Assembly (NCBI RefSeq): GCF_016863295.1
Contig: NZ_BOOP01000003.1
Coordinates: 248,001 to 312,000, forward strand
Length of the DNA: 64,000 bases
DNA from: Planotetraspora phitsanulokensis
GTDB taxonomy: Bacteria; Actinomycetota; Actinomycetes; Streptosporangiales; Streptosporangiaceae
Direction of reading: 5' to 3'
How positions within the stretch are numbered: position 1 is the stretch's first letter; each line of letters begins with the position of its first letter. Position numbers and translations under genes: made by a program. Positions 8,377 to 16,169 of this stretch are shown in pieces. The notes below the pieces were generated by a model. It did no database searches. It was not told where the DNA came from and worked only from the letters and a program-made list of their open reading frames with translations.

Positions 8377-9240
8377 TCAGGCCCCGATGGCGTCCAGTTC
8401 GGCGATCGCGTCGGCGGGCAGCCTCAGTTCGGCGGCCTTGATGTTCTCCTCCAGGTGGGCGACCTTCGAGGTGCCCGGGATCACCACGGAGGTGGCCGAG
8501 CGCTGCAGCAGCCAGGCCAGCGCCACCTGCTGGGGCGAGGCGCCCACGCGGGCGGCGACGTCGCTCAGCGTGTCCGACTGGATCGGGCTGAAGCCGCCCA
8601 GCGGGAAGAACGAGGCGAACGCGATGTTCTCCCGCGCGCAGCGCTCGAGCAGCGCGTCGTCCTGCCGGTTGACCAGGTTGTAGAGGTTCTGGATCGCCAC
8701 GACCGGGGCGATCCGCTGCGCCTCGGTGAGCTGCACGTCCGAGGCGCCCGACAGGCCCAGGTGCCTGATCAGGCCCTCCTGGCGCAGCTCGGCGAGCGCG
8801 CCGAACTCCTCCGAGATCGGGTCGTCGGTCGTTCCCTCGTGGTTGGGCAGGCGGAGGTAGACGACGTCGAGCACGTCGAGGCCGAGGGTCTTCAGGTTGG
8901 CGTGGACCTGCTCCTTCAGCGAGACGGGCGTGATGTTCGGGATCCACGAGCCGTCCTCACCGCGCAGCGCACCGACCTTGGTGAAGATGTGCACGCCCTC
9001 GGCGTAGGGCGCCAGCGCTTCCTTGATGATCTCGTTGGTCACATGCGGGCCGTAGAAGTCGGAGGTGTCGATGTAGTCGACACCCCGCTCGACCGCGGTG
9101 CGGACCACGCGTACGGCCTCGTCCCGGTCCTTCGGCGGGCCGAAGACCTGCGGGCCGGCCAGTTGCATGGCGCCGTAGCCCATGCGGTTGATGGTCAGGT
9201 CGTCGGCGAGAGCGATGCTCCCTGCGGATCTCGCGGTCAT
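8377..9240 (-). CDS. Aldo/keto reductase
   Basis: A 287-residue NADPH-dependent aldo/keto reductase with a TIM-barrel fold. The catalytic Asp and Tyr are in YIDTSDFYG (residues about 56-64), the Lys in IFTKVG (about 86), and the cofactor phosphate site in VVIPGTSKVAHLEENIKA near 250-267. At the position of the usual catalytic His (YLLH) this protein has YLRL, so the His is replaced by Arg, as in some subfamilies. It is transcribed divergently from a TetR gene with two palindromic sites between, and was followed by a dehydrogenase now truncated. Substrate unknown; reduction of a reactive aldehyde or ketone under TetR control is likely. Confidence 0.9.
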   Translation of the reverse strand: MTARSAGSIALADDLTINRMGYGAMQLAGPQVFGPPKDRDEAVRVVRTAVERGVDYIDTSDFYGPHVTNEIIKEALAPYAEGVHIFTKVGALRGEDGSWIPNITPVSLKEQVHANLKTLGLDVLDVVYLRLPNHEGTTDDPISEEFGALAELRQEGLIRHLGLSGASDVQLTEAQRIAPVVAIQNLYNLVNRQDDALLERCARENIAFASFFPLGGFSPIQSDTLSDVAARVGASPQQVALAWLLQRSATSVVIPGTSKVAHLEENIKAAELRLPADAIAELDAIGA

Positions 9241-9279
9241 GTCTTTGCCTCCGTGTCGGTCGCCCTGTCGAGCAACTAA

Positions 9280-9291
9280 CTAACCAGTTAG
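9280..9291. promoter_or_regulatory. TetR operator copy 1 (imperfect)
   Basis: CTAACCAGTTAG is a one-mismatch version of the palindrome at 9308. It lies 40 bases upstream of the aldo/keto reductase start and is preceded by an extra CTAA half. Probably bound by the divergent TetR regulator. Confidence 0.65.
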
Positions 9292-9307
9292 CAAAACAGT
9301 AGGTCCG

Positions 9308-9323
9308 GACTAACCGGTTAGTC
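9308..9323. promoter_or_regulatory. TetR operator copy 2 (perfect 16-base palindrome)
   Basis: GACTAACCGGTTAGTC equals its own reverse complement. It is 32 bases upstream of the tetR ATG. CTAACC/GGTTAG palindromes are typical operators of TetR regulators in divergent oxidoreductase pairs. The two copies are 28 bases apart centre to centre and could repress both genes. Confidence 0.8.
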
Positions 9324-9355
9324 AACCTGATAGGGTCGCCGCGGGAGGCGAGAAG

Positions 9356-10003
9356 ATGAGCAAGGCGGAAGCGACACGCGAGCGGATCCTCGACGCCGCA
9401 CTGGAGGAGTTCTCGACCTTCGGGGTCGCCGGCGCACGCGTCGACCGCATCGCGCGCAAGGCCGGGTGCAACAAGAACTTGATCTACATCTACTTCGAGA
9501 GCAAGGAGAAGTTGTTCACCACGGTGCTCCGACGCCATCTGGCGGACGTCGACCTGCAGATGCCGTTCATGCCCGACGACCTCCCCGGGTTCGCCGGCAA
9601 GGTGTACGACTTCGCCACGGCGCATCCCGAGATCCTGCGGCTCCTCGCGTGGTCGACCCTGGAGCAGAGCGCCCAGTTGCCGGCGACCAGGGAGGAATCG
9701 TTCCGTGACATGGCCGCGGCGGTGGCCGACGGTCAGCGGGAGGGCCGGGTCGACCCCGGCTTCGCGCCCGAGTTCCTCGTGACGACGCTGATGGCGATCG
9801 CCACGGCGTGGTCACCCGCGCTCCCGTTCGGCACGTCCACCAGGCACCCGGCGCCCGAGGTGCTGCGCGACAACGTCGTCAGGGCGATCACCCTGCTGGT
9901 GCGGCCTCATGTCGACGGCGCCGCGAACGACGCCGATCAGTCCTTCGCCGTCACGGGATCAGGACCCGAGCCCGAGACCCCGGGCGCAGGAGAGCGCCTC
10001 TAG
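9356..10003 (+). CDS. TetR/AcrR family transcriptional regulator
   Basis: A 215-residue regulator. Residues 6-55 are the TetR DNA-binding domain, with ATRERILDAALEEFSTFGV, the recognition segment AGCNKNLIYIYFESKEKLF, and the usual turn. The ligand domain spans about 75-190; the tail after 195 is low-complexity. GGAGGCGAGAAG lies just before the ATG. It is divergent from the aldo/keto reductase and almost certainly represses it and itself through CTAACC/GGTTAG palindromes. The inducer is probably a small organic substrate of the reductase (inference). Confidence 0.93.
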   Translation: MSKAEATRERILDAALEEFSTFGVAGARVDRIARKAGCNKNLIYIYFESKEKLFTTVLRRHLADVDLQMPFMPDDLPGFAGKVYDFATAHPEILRLLAWSTLEQSAQLPATREESFRDMAAAVADGQREGRVDPGFAPEFLVTTLMAIATAWSPALPFGTSTRHPAPEVLRDNVVRAITLLVRPHVDGAANDADQSFAVTGSGPEPETPGAGERL

Positions 10004-10006
10004 GCG

Positions 10007-10026
10007 GCCCCGGACAAGCCCGGGGC
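10007..10026 (+). terminator. Short hairpin after TetR gene
   Basis: GCCCCGG (10007-10013) pairs with CCGGGGC (10020-10026) across a 6-base loop, just after the tetR stop. No T-tract. A weak terminator candidate. Confidence 0.5.
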
Positions 10027-10056
10027 TATGTGTGATCGGCCAGTAGGGTGGCGTGC

Positions 10057-10452
10057 GTGACAGGACCAGTGGTTCAGGCGATTGAGGCGGACGGGGCGTG
10101 CTGGGACGACCCGTCCGAGGAACAGCTACACGACTTGCTGGCCGACATGAGCCTTACCTGGCGGTTCGTCATCGTGAGGCGGCTTGATCTGGAACCCGCC
10201 GACCAGCACTACATGCAGGTCTATCTCAACGACGACCTGAGTTATCAGGTGGAATATCGCGAGGGAGGGCCGGACACGCACTTCCAGGCATGGGTACCCC
10301 GCGAGCACGAACTCTTCGCGGTGGAACCCGTGGCCAAGGTGCTTCAGGCCTGGGCCTACAGGCGACCTGGTTGGCGTGAAGCTCTTGCCTGGGTCCCATG
10401 GTCACCTGAGGAGCCGTGCGCACGCCACCACCCACACACCGCCACGCGTTGA
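10057..10452 (+). CDS. Conserved small hypothetical protein
   Basis: A 131-residue acidic protein read from GTG 10057, chosen because AGGGTGG lies about seven bases upstream; GTG 10048 is an alternative. It starts PVVQAIEADGACWDDPSEEQL and has an alternating beta-rich centre (YMQVYLNDDLSYQVEYREG) followed by a Trp-rich end (WAYRRPGWREALAWVPW). The composition and size resemble small immunity-type or conserved actinomycete proteins, but I cannot place it in a named family. No toxin gene is adjacent, so an immunity role is only a guess. No membrane segment or signal peptide. Confidence 0.6.
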   Translation: MTGPVVQAIEADGACWDDPSEEQLHDLLADMSLTWRFVIVRRLDLEPADQHYMQVYLNDDLSYQVEYREGGPDTHFQAWVPREHELFAVEPVAKVLQAWAYRRPGWREALAWVPWSPEEPCARHHPHTATR

Positions 10453-10536
10453 TGCTGCGACCAGGACGATCGCTTCACAGCGTACGGCGAGCCCGTCATA
10501 ACGCGTGGCCACAGCGCGGCGCTTCCGATGAGTGGT

Positions 10537-11364
10537 TCAGTTGCCGGCGATGAGCGTGCGGAGCTTGGCCAGAGTGTCACCGGTCGGGCCGTCCGACGCG
10601 GGCTCGCCGACGAAGATGTGCAGACCGGGGGCGCTGCCCGTGCGGATCGTCTCATTCCAGAAGATCATCTCGCCGACTTCCCTGCGGTGCACGCGTACGA
10701 ATTCGTCCTTTCTGATCCGTACGTCATAGCGAGCCCAGAGACTGCGGAAGTCCTCGCTTTCGCGCGAGAGTTCGTCGACTATTTCGACGACGCGGGGATC
10801 ATGGCCTGCTCCCGCCACGGCGCGCAGGTGTGCCACGTTGGCGGCGGCCTCCTGACCCCAGTCCAGCCAGAACTCACGTGCCGCGGGGCTGAGGAAGGTC
10901 ATCCTGATCAGGTTGTCGACGCGCTCGAACCCCTCCAGGAGAACAGAGGCAGCCCGGTTCGTGGCCACGATGTCCAGCCGATGGTTCACCACGATCACTG
11001 ACGCGTCGTCCCATTTCTCGACGAACCGCAGCACTCGCCGATTGACCTCGTCGTCGGCCTGGTCCGCAGAGGCACCACTCTGCCTGTGTGGCCGCGGCCG
11101 CACGAGTTCGTACAGGTGCTCGGTGGCGTCGAGATCGAATCCGAAGGCGTCGGCCAGGGCGGCGAGCACCTGAGGCGAGGGATTGCGCTCCCGCCCCTGC
11201 TCCAGCCGGGTGTAGTAGTCGGTGCTCAGGCCGGCCAGCATCGCGATCTCTTCCCGACGCAGTCCCGGAGTCCGGCGACGACCGCCACTGCGCGCCAGCC
11301 CCACCTGGTCGACAGTCGTGCGCTGGCGACGGGCGCGTAGAAATTCACCCAGAGAACTGCCCAT
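10537..11364 (-). CDS. XRE family regulator with MmyB-like ligand-binding domain
   Basis: A 275-residue regulator starting at ATG 11364 (MGSSLGEFLRARR). Residues about 8-80 are a helix-turn-helix of the XRE type, with RRTPGLRREEIAMLAGLS and DYYTRLEQGRERNPS, the canonical start of this actinobacterial group. Residues about 105-265 are the MmyB-like PAS-related domain: VIVVNHRLDIVATNRAA, RMTFLSP, and the ending FHRREVG-like EFVRVHRREVGEM. The family usually represses an adjacent oxidoreductase; here the neighbours are a small hypothetical (convergent) and a divergent small gene, so the target is unclear. Earlier in-frame codons exist but have no ribosome-binding site. Confidence 0.9.
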   Translation of the reverse strand: MGSSLGEFLRARRQRTTVDQVGLARSGGRRRTPGLRREEIAMLAGLSTDYYTRLEQGRERNPSPQVLAALADAFGFDLDATEHLYELVRPRPHRQSGASADQADDEVNRRVLRFVEKWDDASVIVVNHRLDIVATNRAASVLLEGFERVDNLIRMTFLSPAAREFWLDWGQEAAANVAHLRAVAGAGHDPRVVEIVDELSRESEDFRSLWARYDVRIRKDEFVRVHRREVGEMIFWNETIRTGSAPGLHIFVGEPASDGPTGDTLAKLRTLIAGN

Positions 11365-11556
11365 ATCGTGCAGAATAGGAAATATCAGGTCAATAATCGG
11401 CAAAAGCGCTGAAACTGCCGTGGTTCTGACCCCTGGGATCTCAGCCCATCTCATCCTTGGACGCCGGCACGCCAGGCGACTGCCCGGAATCCTCGGTCCA
11501 TGACTCGCGATCCCGCGATCCCGTTTAGCGTGCGGCTCAGGGGTACGCGAGCAGAC

Positions 11557-11922
11557 ATGACCGTGACCAGATTCCATGACCTGCCCGTGGCCGACCGCGA
11601 CCGCGAGTGGGACGGCGACGCCGCGGACAAGAGGGTCCGGGCCTGGGCCGACTCGAAGGATGCCCCCAACGCGGCCTACCGGGACGCCCACGTCTGGTAC
11701 GACGGTGACGCCGAGGACAACTTCACCGCCTACAAGTTCCTGATCGCCGACGTCATCGGCGGCGCCCTCAAGGTCGTGCCGAGGGCGGTGATGTCGGCCG
11801 GCGGGATCGTCGAAGGCGCCCGCGGAGGAGTCGACATCCCCAAGCAGGAGATGCCGCGCGTGAAGGCGCACCTGGCGAAGTACTACGCCAAGTTCGGGGA
11901 CACCGCCCCCTGGGAACGATGA
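11557..11922 (+). CDS. Small hypothetical protein resembling a domain found with phage prohead proteases
   Basis: A 121-residue acidic protein from ATG 11557 (MTVTRFHDLPVADRDREWDG). The core has ADKRVRAWAD, a TAYKFLIADVIGGALKVVPRAV segment and ARGGVDIPKQEMPRVKAHLAKYYAKFG. I recall similar sequence as an extension in actinophage prohead proteases and as free-standing actinobacterial proteins; this is family memory, not a search result. No phage genes are nearby, so it is likely a domesticated or independent copy. Function unknown. Confidence 0.65.
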   Translation: MTVTRFHDLPVADRDREWDGDAADKRVRAWADSKDAPNAAYRDAHVWYDGDAEDNFTAYKFLIADVIGGALKVVPRAVMSAGGIVEGARGGVDIPKQEMPRVKAHLAKYYAKFGDTAPWER

Positions 11923-11998
11923 GCGGTCCGGCCTCGCATTTGCGCTGATCAGGGGGCTTAGGAGGGGACAGGTACAGCGGCCGGTACGGTCGGTTTGC

Positions 11999-13066
11999 AT
12001 GGACCTGAACGCAGAGGAACTGTCCGCGCGCCTGTTCCGCAGCACGATCGGCGCCTTGGAGATGAACTCCGTCTACCTGGGCGACCAGTTGGGCTACTAC
12101 CGGGCGATGGCGGACGGGGAGCCGGTCACCGCGGGCGCGCTGGCGTCGCGTACGGCGACCGACACCCGGTACACGAGCGAATGGCTCCAGCATCAGGCGG
12201 TGCTGGGCCTGATCGCGGCGGAGGACACCCGCGCCGACGCGTCGGCACGCAGATACAGGCTGCCCGCCGAGTACGTCGCGGTGCTGGCCGACCCCGACAG
12301 CGTCCTGTTCGCGGGGCGGTCCGCGGTGCAGCTCGCGCGGTACGGGCGGCGGCTTCCCGACCTCGTCGACGCGTACCGGACCGGCGCGGCGCCGCCGCCG
12401 CTCCCCTGGGAGCCGGAGGGCCGCGTGGACACCAACCGGGCGATCTTCCGGAACCTGCTCGGCAAGCAATGGCTGCCCGCGCTGGCGGAGCTGGACGACC
12501 GGCTGCGGTCGGAGCCGCCCGCCCGCATAGCGGACATCGGCTGCGGCACCGGGTGGGCCGGCATCGCGATGGCGCTGGCGTATCCGCTGGTCGAGGTCGA
12601 CGGCATCGACCTCGACAGTCGCGGCGTCGAGACGGCCCGGGCGAACGCGGAGTCGTCGGGCGTCGCCGAGCGGGTGCGGTTCCGCGTCGGCGACGCGGCC
12701 GAGTTGAGCGGACCGGAGCGGTACGACCTCGTGACGATCTTCGAGGCGCTGCACGACATGGCCCGCCCCGTTGACGCGCTCAGGGCCGGCCGCACGATGT
12801 TGTCCGACGACGGCTGGCTCCTGATCGCCGATGTCAAGGCGGAGGAGGAGTTCACGGCCCCCGGCCCGGAACGGGAACAGTGCGACTACGGCTGGAGCCT
12901 CATCGCATGTCTGCCCGACGCGATGGGGGTCCCCGGTACGGCCGCGACGGGTACCGTCATGCGCCCGGCGACCCTGCGCGGATACGCCGACGAAGCCGGC
13001 TTCACGGACGTGCGGATCCTGCCCATCGACACCCCGTACTGGCGTTTCTACCGACTCACCGTCTGA
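11999..13066 (+). CDS. Class I SAM-dependent methyltransferase
   Basis: A 355-residue protein. Residues about 1-110 form a winged-helix-like dimerisation/substrate part (GALEMNSVYLGDQLGYYRAM, then TRYTSEWLQHQAVLGLI), as in methyltransferases that contain an N-terminal HTH. The SAM-binding Rossmann fold covers about 165-290: motif I IADIGCGTGWAGIAMA, acidic loop VDGIDLDS, and DLVTIFEALHDM. The C-terminus ends in a typical beta strand (PYWRFYRLTV). Substrate is not predictable; the N-terminal form is common in small-molecule or secondary-metabolite methyltransferases. No partner gene in an operon. Confidence 0.88.
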   Translation: MDLNAEELSARLFRSTIGALEMNSVYLGDQLGYYRAMADGEPVTAGALASRTATDTRYTSEWLQHQAVLGLIAAEDTRADASARRYRLPAEYVAVLADPDSVLFAGRSAVQLARYGRRLPDLVDAYRTGAAPPPLPWEPEGRVDTNRAIFRNLLGKQWLPALAELDDRLRSEPPARIADIGCGTGWAGIAMALAYPLVEVDGIDLDSRGVETARANAESSGVAERVRFRVGDAAELSGPERYDLVTIFEALHDMARPVDALRAGRTMLSDDGWLLIADVKAEEEFTAPGPEREQCDYGWSLIACLPDAMGVPGTAATGTVMRPATLRGYADEAGFTDVRILPIDTPYWRFYRLTV

Positions 13067-13106
13067 CGGGGACGAGGCGCGGCGACCGGGAACCGGCGTC
13101 ACCGCT

Positions 13107-13709
13107 TCACCCGCGCAGCCCGCCGTGCACGATGGCGTGGGCGACGCCTCGGACGACATCCCTGCTGATGGTCTCAGGCGGTGCGGTCACCAGGGTGAAC
13201 AGCGCACCACCGTAAAGCGCGATCAGCACGGGAATCCGCTCGGGGGGAATGGGGAGGCCGAGCTCGGTATGGTGACCGGCGGTGAACCGCATCGAGCCCT
13301 CCTGCAGGCCCGCGAGGGCCGAGGCCAGCACCGGCCGTCGTACGGCCTCCAGTTGGAGCTCGAAGATCGCTAGATAGCGGCTACGCAGAGCAGTCGCCGC
13401 GCCGAACAACGAGTCGGCGAGCAGATCGACGACGTGTTCCATGACGTCCGCCGGAGCGCTCTCAGTACGCGCTGAAGCGGTGTGCTGACCGGCCTGGTCC
13501 ATGTCGGCGTGATGCAGCTCGACGATGCGCTCCGCGGTGGCCACCAGTAGCGCTTCGCGGCTCCGGAAGTAGTTCGAGGCCGTTCCATACGGGAGTCCGG
13601 CCGCCTTCTCGACCGCACGGTGCGTCACCCCGTGCGCTCCGGAGACCGCCAGAAGATCGATGGCGGCATCGGTCAAGGCTCGGCGACGGGCCGGGTTGGT
13701 CGGTGGCAC
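13107..13709 (-). CDS. TetR family transcriptional regulator
   Basis: A 200-residue regulator read from GTG 13709; an ATG nearby is out of frame. Residues 8-55 hold the DNA-binding domain: RRALTDAAIDLLAVSGAHGVTH, then AGLPYGTASNYFRSREALL. The ligand domain fills residues 75-195 and resembles the TetR_C group with an RSRYLAIFELQLEA helix. It is divergent from an FAD monooxygenase with only 76 bases between, so it probably represses that gene and itself in response to an aromatic or drug-like ligand (inference). Confidence 0.92.
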   Translation of the reverse strand: MPPTNPARRRALTDAAIDLLAVSGAHGVTHRAVEKAAGLPYGTASNYFRSREALLVATAERIVELHHADMDQAGQHTASARTESAPADVMEHVVDLLADSLFGAATALRSRYLAIFELQLEAVRRPVLASALAGLQEGSMRFTAGHHTELGLPIPPERIPVLIALYGGALFTLVTAPPETISRDVVRGVAHAIVHGGLRG

Positions 13710-13737
13710 ACGGCCATGTTATGACGGTATCCGTACT

Positions 13738-13757
13738 AGAACGATCGTAGTGGTTCT
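13738..13757. promoter_or_regulatory. Candidate TetR operator
   Basis: AGAAC (13738-13742) and GTTCT (13753-13757) form an inverted repeat with a 10-base spacer; flanking ACTA and TAGT add a second nested pairing. It lies between the divergent tetR and monooxygenase genes. Weak by itself, but the only symmetric element in the gap. Confidence 0.45.
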
Positions 13758-13785
13758 GCGCAAGGGACCACCGGACAGGAGCGTC

Positions 13786-14934
13786 ATGCGGATCGTGGTG
13801 GTGGGTGCCGGGTTAGGCGGGGTGTCGGCCGCGGTGGGGCTGCATCGGCGGGGTCACGAGGTGACGCTGTACGAACGCGGCGCAGAGCTTCGGGAGGCGG
13901 GCACCGCCGTCGTGGTCATGCCCAACGGTGTCCGGGCACTGGATGAGCTGGGGTTGAGCGACTACGTTCGCGGCCAGGCCATGCCCGCCGTCAACGGCGG
14001 ACTGCGGGACTGGCGCGGACGGCCGTTGCTGGTCACCGACGCGGTCCAGGCGCAGCGGACGGTCGGGCCGTCGGTGGCCGTGAGCCGGGCGGAGCTGCAC
14101 CGGGCGCTGCGTGCCCCGCTGCCGGCCGAGCTGGTGCGCACCGCGGCGCCGGTTCAGCGGCTGGACCCGGACCCGGCCGGGGTGACCGTGATCAGCGATG
14201 GTCAGCCCTCGACCAGGGCCGATGCGGTCATCGTGGCCGACGGCATCGGCAGCGCGATACGCAGCCGGCTGTTTCCCCAGCACCCCGGATTGCGGCGGGT
14301 GGGCCGGCTGGACCTCCGCGGCATGCTGCCCGCGCCCGCGAGCCCCGACGTGAGGGAGTTGCTGGCCGGCATCCTCGTCGACCGGCGCAGCGGGGCGATG
14401 TTCGGTCTCTTCCCGGTCGGCGAGAGTGACCTGTACTGGTTCACCGACTCCGCGCTGCACGGACCGCCGCCCGGGGCCCAGCAGGCGCGCAGGGACGCAC
14501 TGTCGCTGATGGCCGACTGGCACCCGGCGGTCCCGGCGCTGATCGAGGCCACCCCGCCCGCCGACATCTACGTCGACGCGATCGCCTGCCTGGCCGAACC
14601 GCTGCCGTCGTTCGCGGTCGGCAGGGTCGCGCTGCTCGGCGACGCCGCGCACGCCATGACCCCGGATCTCGGGCAGGGCGCCAGCCAGGCGTTCGAGGAC
14701 GCGGCCGCGGTGACCCGGCACCTGGCCGACGCCGAGCCGGCGGATGTCGAGCAGCGGCTGCTCCGCTACGACGCCGAGCGCCGGCCCCGTACCGACCGCC
14801 TGATGCTGGCATCGTCCCGGCAGTCGTGGCTGATGTCGCGAACCGGCGCCACCGCGTGGCTGCGCGACGCGATGCTCCGCGCGACGCCGCGGCGGCTGGC
14901 CATGCGACGGCTCGCCTCCATGTGGTACGCGTAG
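13786..14934 (+). CDS. FAD-dependent monooxygenase
   Basis: A 382-residue class A flavoprotein hydroxylase. ATG 13786 follows GACAGGAG. The FAD dinucleotide loop is at residues 3-16 (VVVGAGLGGVSAAV), the DG motif near 135-150 (VIVADGIGSAIRS), and the second FAD motif GDAAHAMTPDLGQGASQAFEDA near 285-306. This family uses NAD(P)H and O2 to hydroxylate aromatic or polyketide-like substrates, including antibiotics such as tetracyclines and rifamycins. Divergent TetR control and single-gene context fit inducible detoxification or a biosynthetic tailoring step; the substrate cannot be told from sequence. Confidence 0.9.
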   Translation: MRIVVVGAGLGGVSAAVGLHRRGHEVTLYERGAELREAGTAVVVMPNGVRALDELGLSDYVRGQAMPAVNGGLRDWRGRPLLVTDAVQAQRTVGPSVAVSRAELHRALRAPLPAELVRTAAPVQRLDPDPAGVTVISDGQPSTRADAVIVADGIGSAIRSRLFPQHPGLRRVGRLDLRGMLPAPASPDVRELLAGILVDRRSGAMFGLFPVGESDLYWFTDSALHGPPPGAQQARRDALSLMADWHPAVPALIEATPPADIYVDAIACLAEPLPSFAVGRVALLGDAAHAMTPDLGQGASQAFEDAAAVTRHLADAEPADVEQRLLRYDAERRPRTDRLMLASSRQSWLMSRTGATAWLRDAMLRATPRRLAMRRLASMWYA

Positions 14935-15036
14935 CCGCCCGCACAACACGCTCACAGACGGGTCACTCTCGCCAGCGCGGCTGACCTCGTTGCCAGGAAC
15001 ACCGCCGCGAACGGCTCGTCAGAGCCTGCTCGCGTG

Positions 15037-15405
15037 TCACCATCTGTGCGACGTCCGGATTCTTTGGGAGATGTTGCAGGCGTGCCGTCCGCTGTTGCAG
15101 AGGGCGGACTGGGTGTTGGTCTTCCCGCTGATGCTGATCGACACCTGCTGCTGGCCGTGCATGATGGTCGGGCTTCTGACCGCCGAATAATTCCTGTTCT
15201 TGACGCCGTTCCCGTTGCGCACGGGCCCGCGGTCGTCGGCGGAGGCGGCCGACATTCCCGATCTGGGAGCCACCGGGCTCGCGCTCGCCGGCAGCGACGC
15301 CGCGGCGACGGCAGCCGACATCGTGAGCAGGGCCAGGGTCAGTCTTCGCATGCCGACGACCACGCCGGCAAGCGGATCCCCTGCGAACCGCAGACTCATC
15401 CCCAT
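15037..15405 (-). CDS. Small secreted protein, hypothetical
   Basis: A 122-residue frame from ATG 15405, chosen because AGGGCAGGTG lies directly upstream; ATG 15351 is an alternative with no clear site. A signal peptide covers about residues 18-48 (MRRLTLALLTMSAAVAAASLPASASP), followed by a polar linker. The mature part is Asn/Gly/Ser-rich and ends with two Cys separated by eight residues (ALCNSGRHACNI), so it could form one disulfide. No family is recognised. It resembles short exported actinobacterial peptides of unknown function. No operon partner; convergent with the monooxygenase. Confidence 0.65.
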   Translation of the reverse strand: MGMSLRFAGDPLAGVVVGMRRLTLALLTMSAAVAAASLPASASPVAPRSGMSAASADDRGPVRNGNGVKNRNYSAVRSPTIMHGQQQVSISISGKTNTQSALCNSGRHACNISQRIRTSHRW

Positions 15406-15827
15406 GCTCACCTGCCCTCTGTTCATGTGGTGACGACATTCGACACAACCGGTCCCGAACTCATACCCGGAGACCCGGTGCCGGCCGCACCTCGAATGAT
15501 CGAATGCGTAAACGTTTGGTCGTGCCTTGCCGTCATGCCTGCCAGGGCACCGGTTGTCCGGCGATTCCTTACTCGCCGGTGGAGCACAGGCCCTTCCGGA
15601 GTCCGCCCGCGTGAGCCTGGTATCACCGCCGCCACGATCACCCGGTCGCGCTGAGGCGTGGACGGAGTCGACCGTCGCCTCGTACGGCAGCAGCCCGTCC
15701 AGGGCCCTCCCCCGTGCCTGTATGTGGAATCGGCATAAGAAACGCGTCAACGTCCCTTGCCGGGGAACTTCCCGTGCCTCCATAGTGAATTCTCGAACGA
15801 GTCAAGCACCCGGAGGGGAGGGAACCG
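15406..15827. other. Intergenic region upstream of the TROVE locus
   Basis: About 420 bases between the divergent secreted-protein gene and a short ORF before the TROVE gene. Open frames here lack coding character and ribosome-binding sites. It should contain promoters for both directions. No operator symmetry stood out. Confidence 0.4.
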
Positions 15828-15914
15828 ATGGCACCACGGAGCCTCCGTGAGGACGTTCTCTGCCGCGAATGTGTTCCCTCCTCGTTTGTGCCCGTTCGAT
15901 GTCGCGTCCCCTAG
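15828..15914 (+). CDS. 28-codon short ORF upstream of TROVE gene
   Basis: ATG 15828 follows an excellent GGAGGGGAGGG site at 15812-15822. The peptide is 28 residues with three Cys (positions 12, 15, 25) and ends at TAG 15914. An inverted repeat CACGGAG/CTCCGTG (15835-15849) sits just inside the ORF. It could be a translated leader peptide or a small functional peptide; it is also possible that the site is chance. No homologue is known to me. Confidence 0.35.
   Translation: MAPRSLREDVLCRECVPSSFVPVRCRVP
15835..15849 (+). repeat. Perfect inverted repeat in short ORF
   Basis: CACGGAG-C-CTCCGTG, 7-base arms with a one-base centre. As DNA it is a compact palindrome; as RNA the loop would be too tight unless the end pairs open. 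It may be a regulator site downstream of the promoter. Confidence 0.4.
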
Positions 15915-16065
15915 TCCGGACGCCTATTCGAGGTGACGGGGTTCTGCCGCGTTGAGGCCGACCCGCACCACGCCGTGACCACGACAACGTGATCCGGCGA
16001 GACGGCCTCCCGGTGAACGCCGTTGGCCGGCGAATGGGGGACGCGGCCGGGCATGCCGCCCCTCT

Positions 16066-16104
16066 GTCACCATGCCTCCGGCATTCACGGATGAATCCGG
16101 TGAC
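16066..16104 (+). ncRNA. Cloverleaf-like foldable element in the TROVE leader
   Basis: GTCACC (16066-16071) pairs with GGTGAC (16099-16104). Between them are two perfect hairpins, ATGCC-TCC-GGCAT (16072-16084) and a TTCA/TGAA stem with a CGGA loop (about 16085-16095, sharing its first base context). The result is a small three-way junction. Another GGTGAC occurs near 15932, so alternative pairing is possible. Bacterial Ro60 (Rsr) genes are known to lie beside Y RNA genes with tRNA-like modules; whether this is one is inference from position and fold only. Confidence 0.35.
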
Positions 16105-16169
16105 TCCATTTCGGGAGGCCCTTTCCGAGGGCGGGAACAGGTTTCCCGTCCATTAATGGAGAAAGGTCA

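Noticed and set aside
9308-9323. Terminator for the aldo/keto reductase or TetR gene
   Set aside because: The palindrome is in the divergent promoter region, not at a gene end, so an operator is the better reading.
11557-11922. Prophage fragment
   Set aside because: The small protein resembles a domain joined to phage prohead proteases, but no terminase, portal, capsid or integrase gene is nearby.
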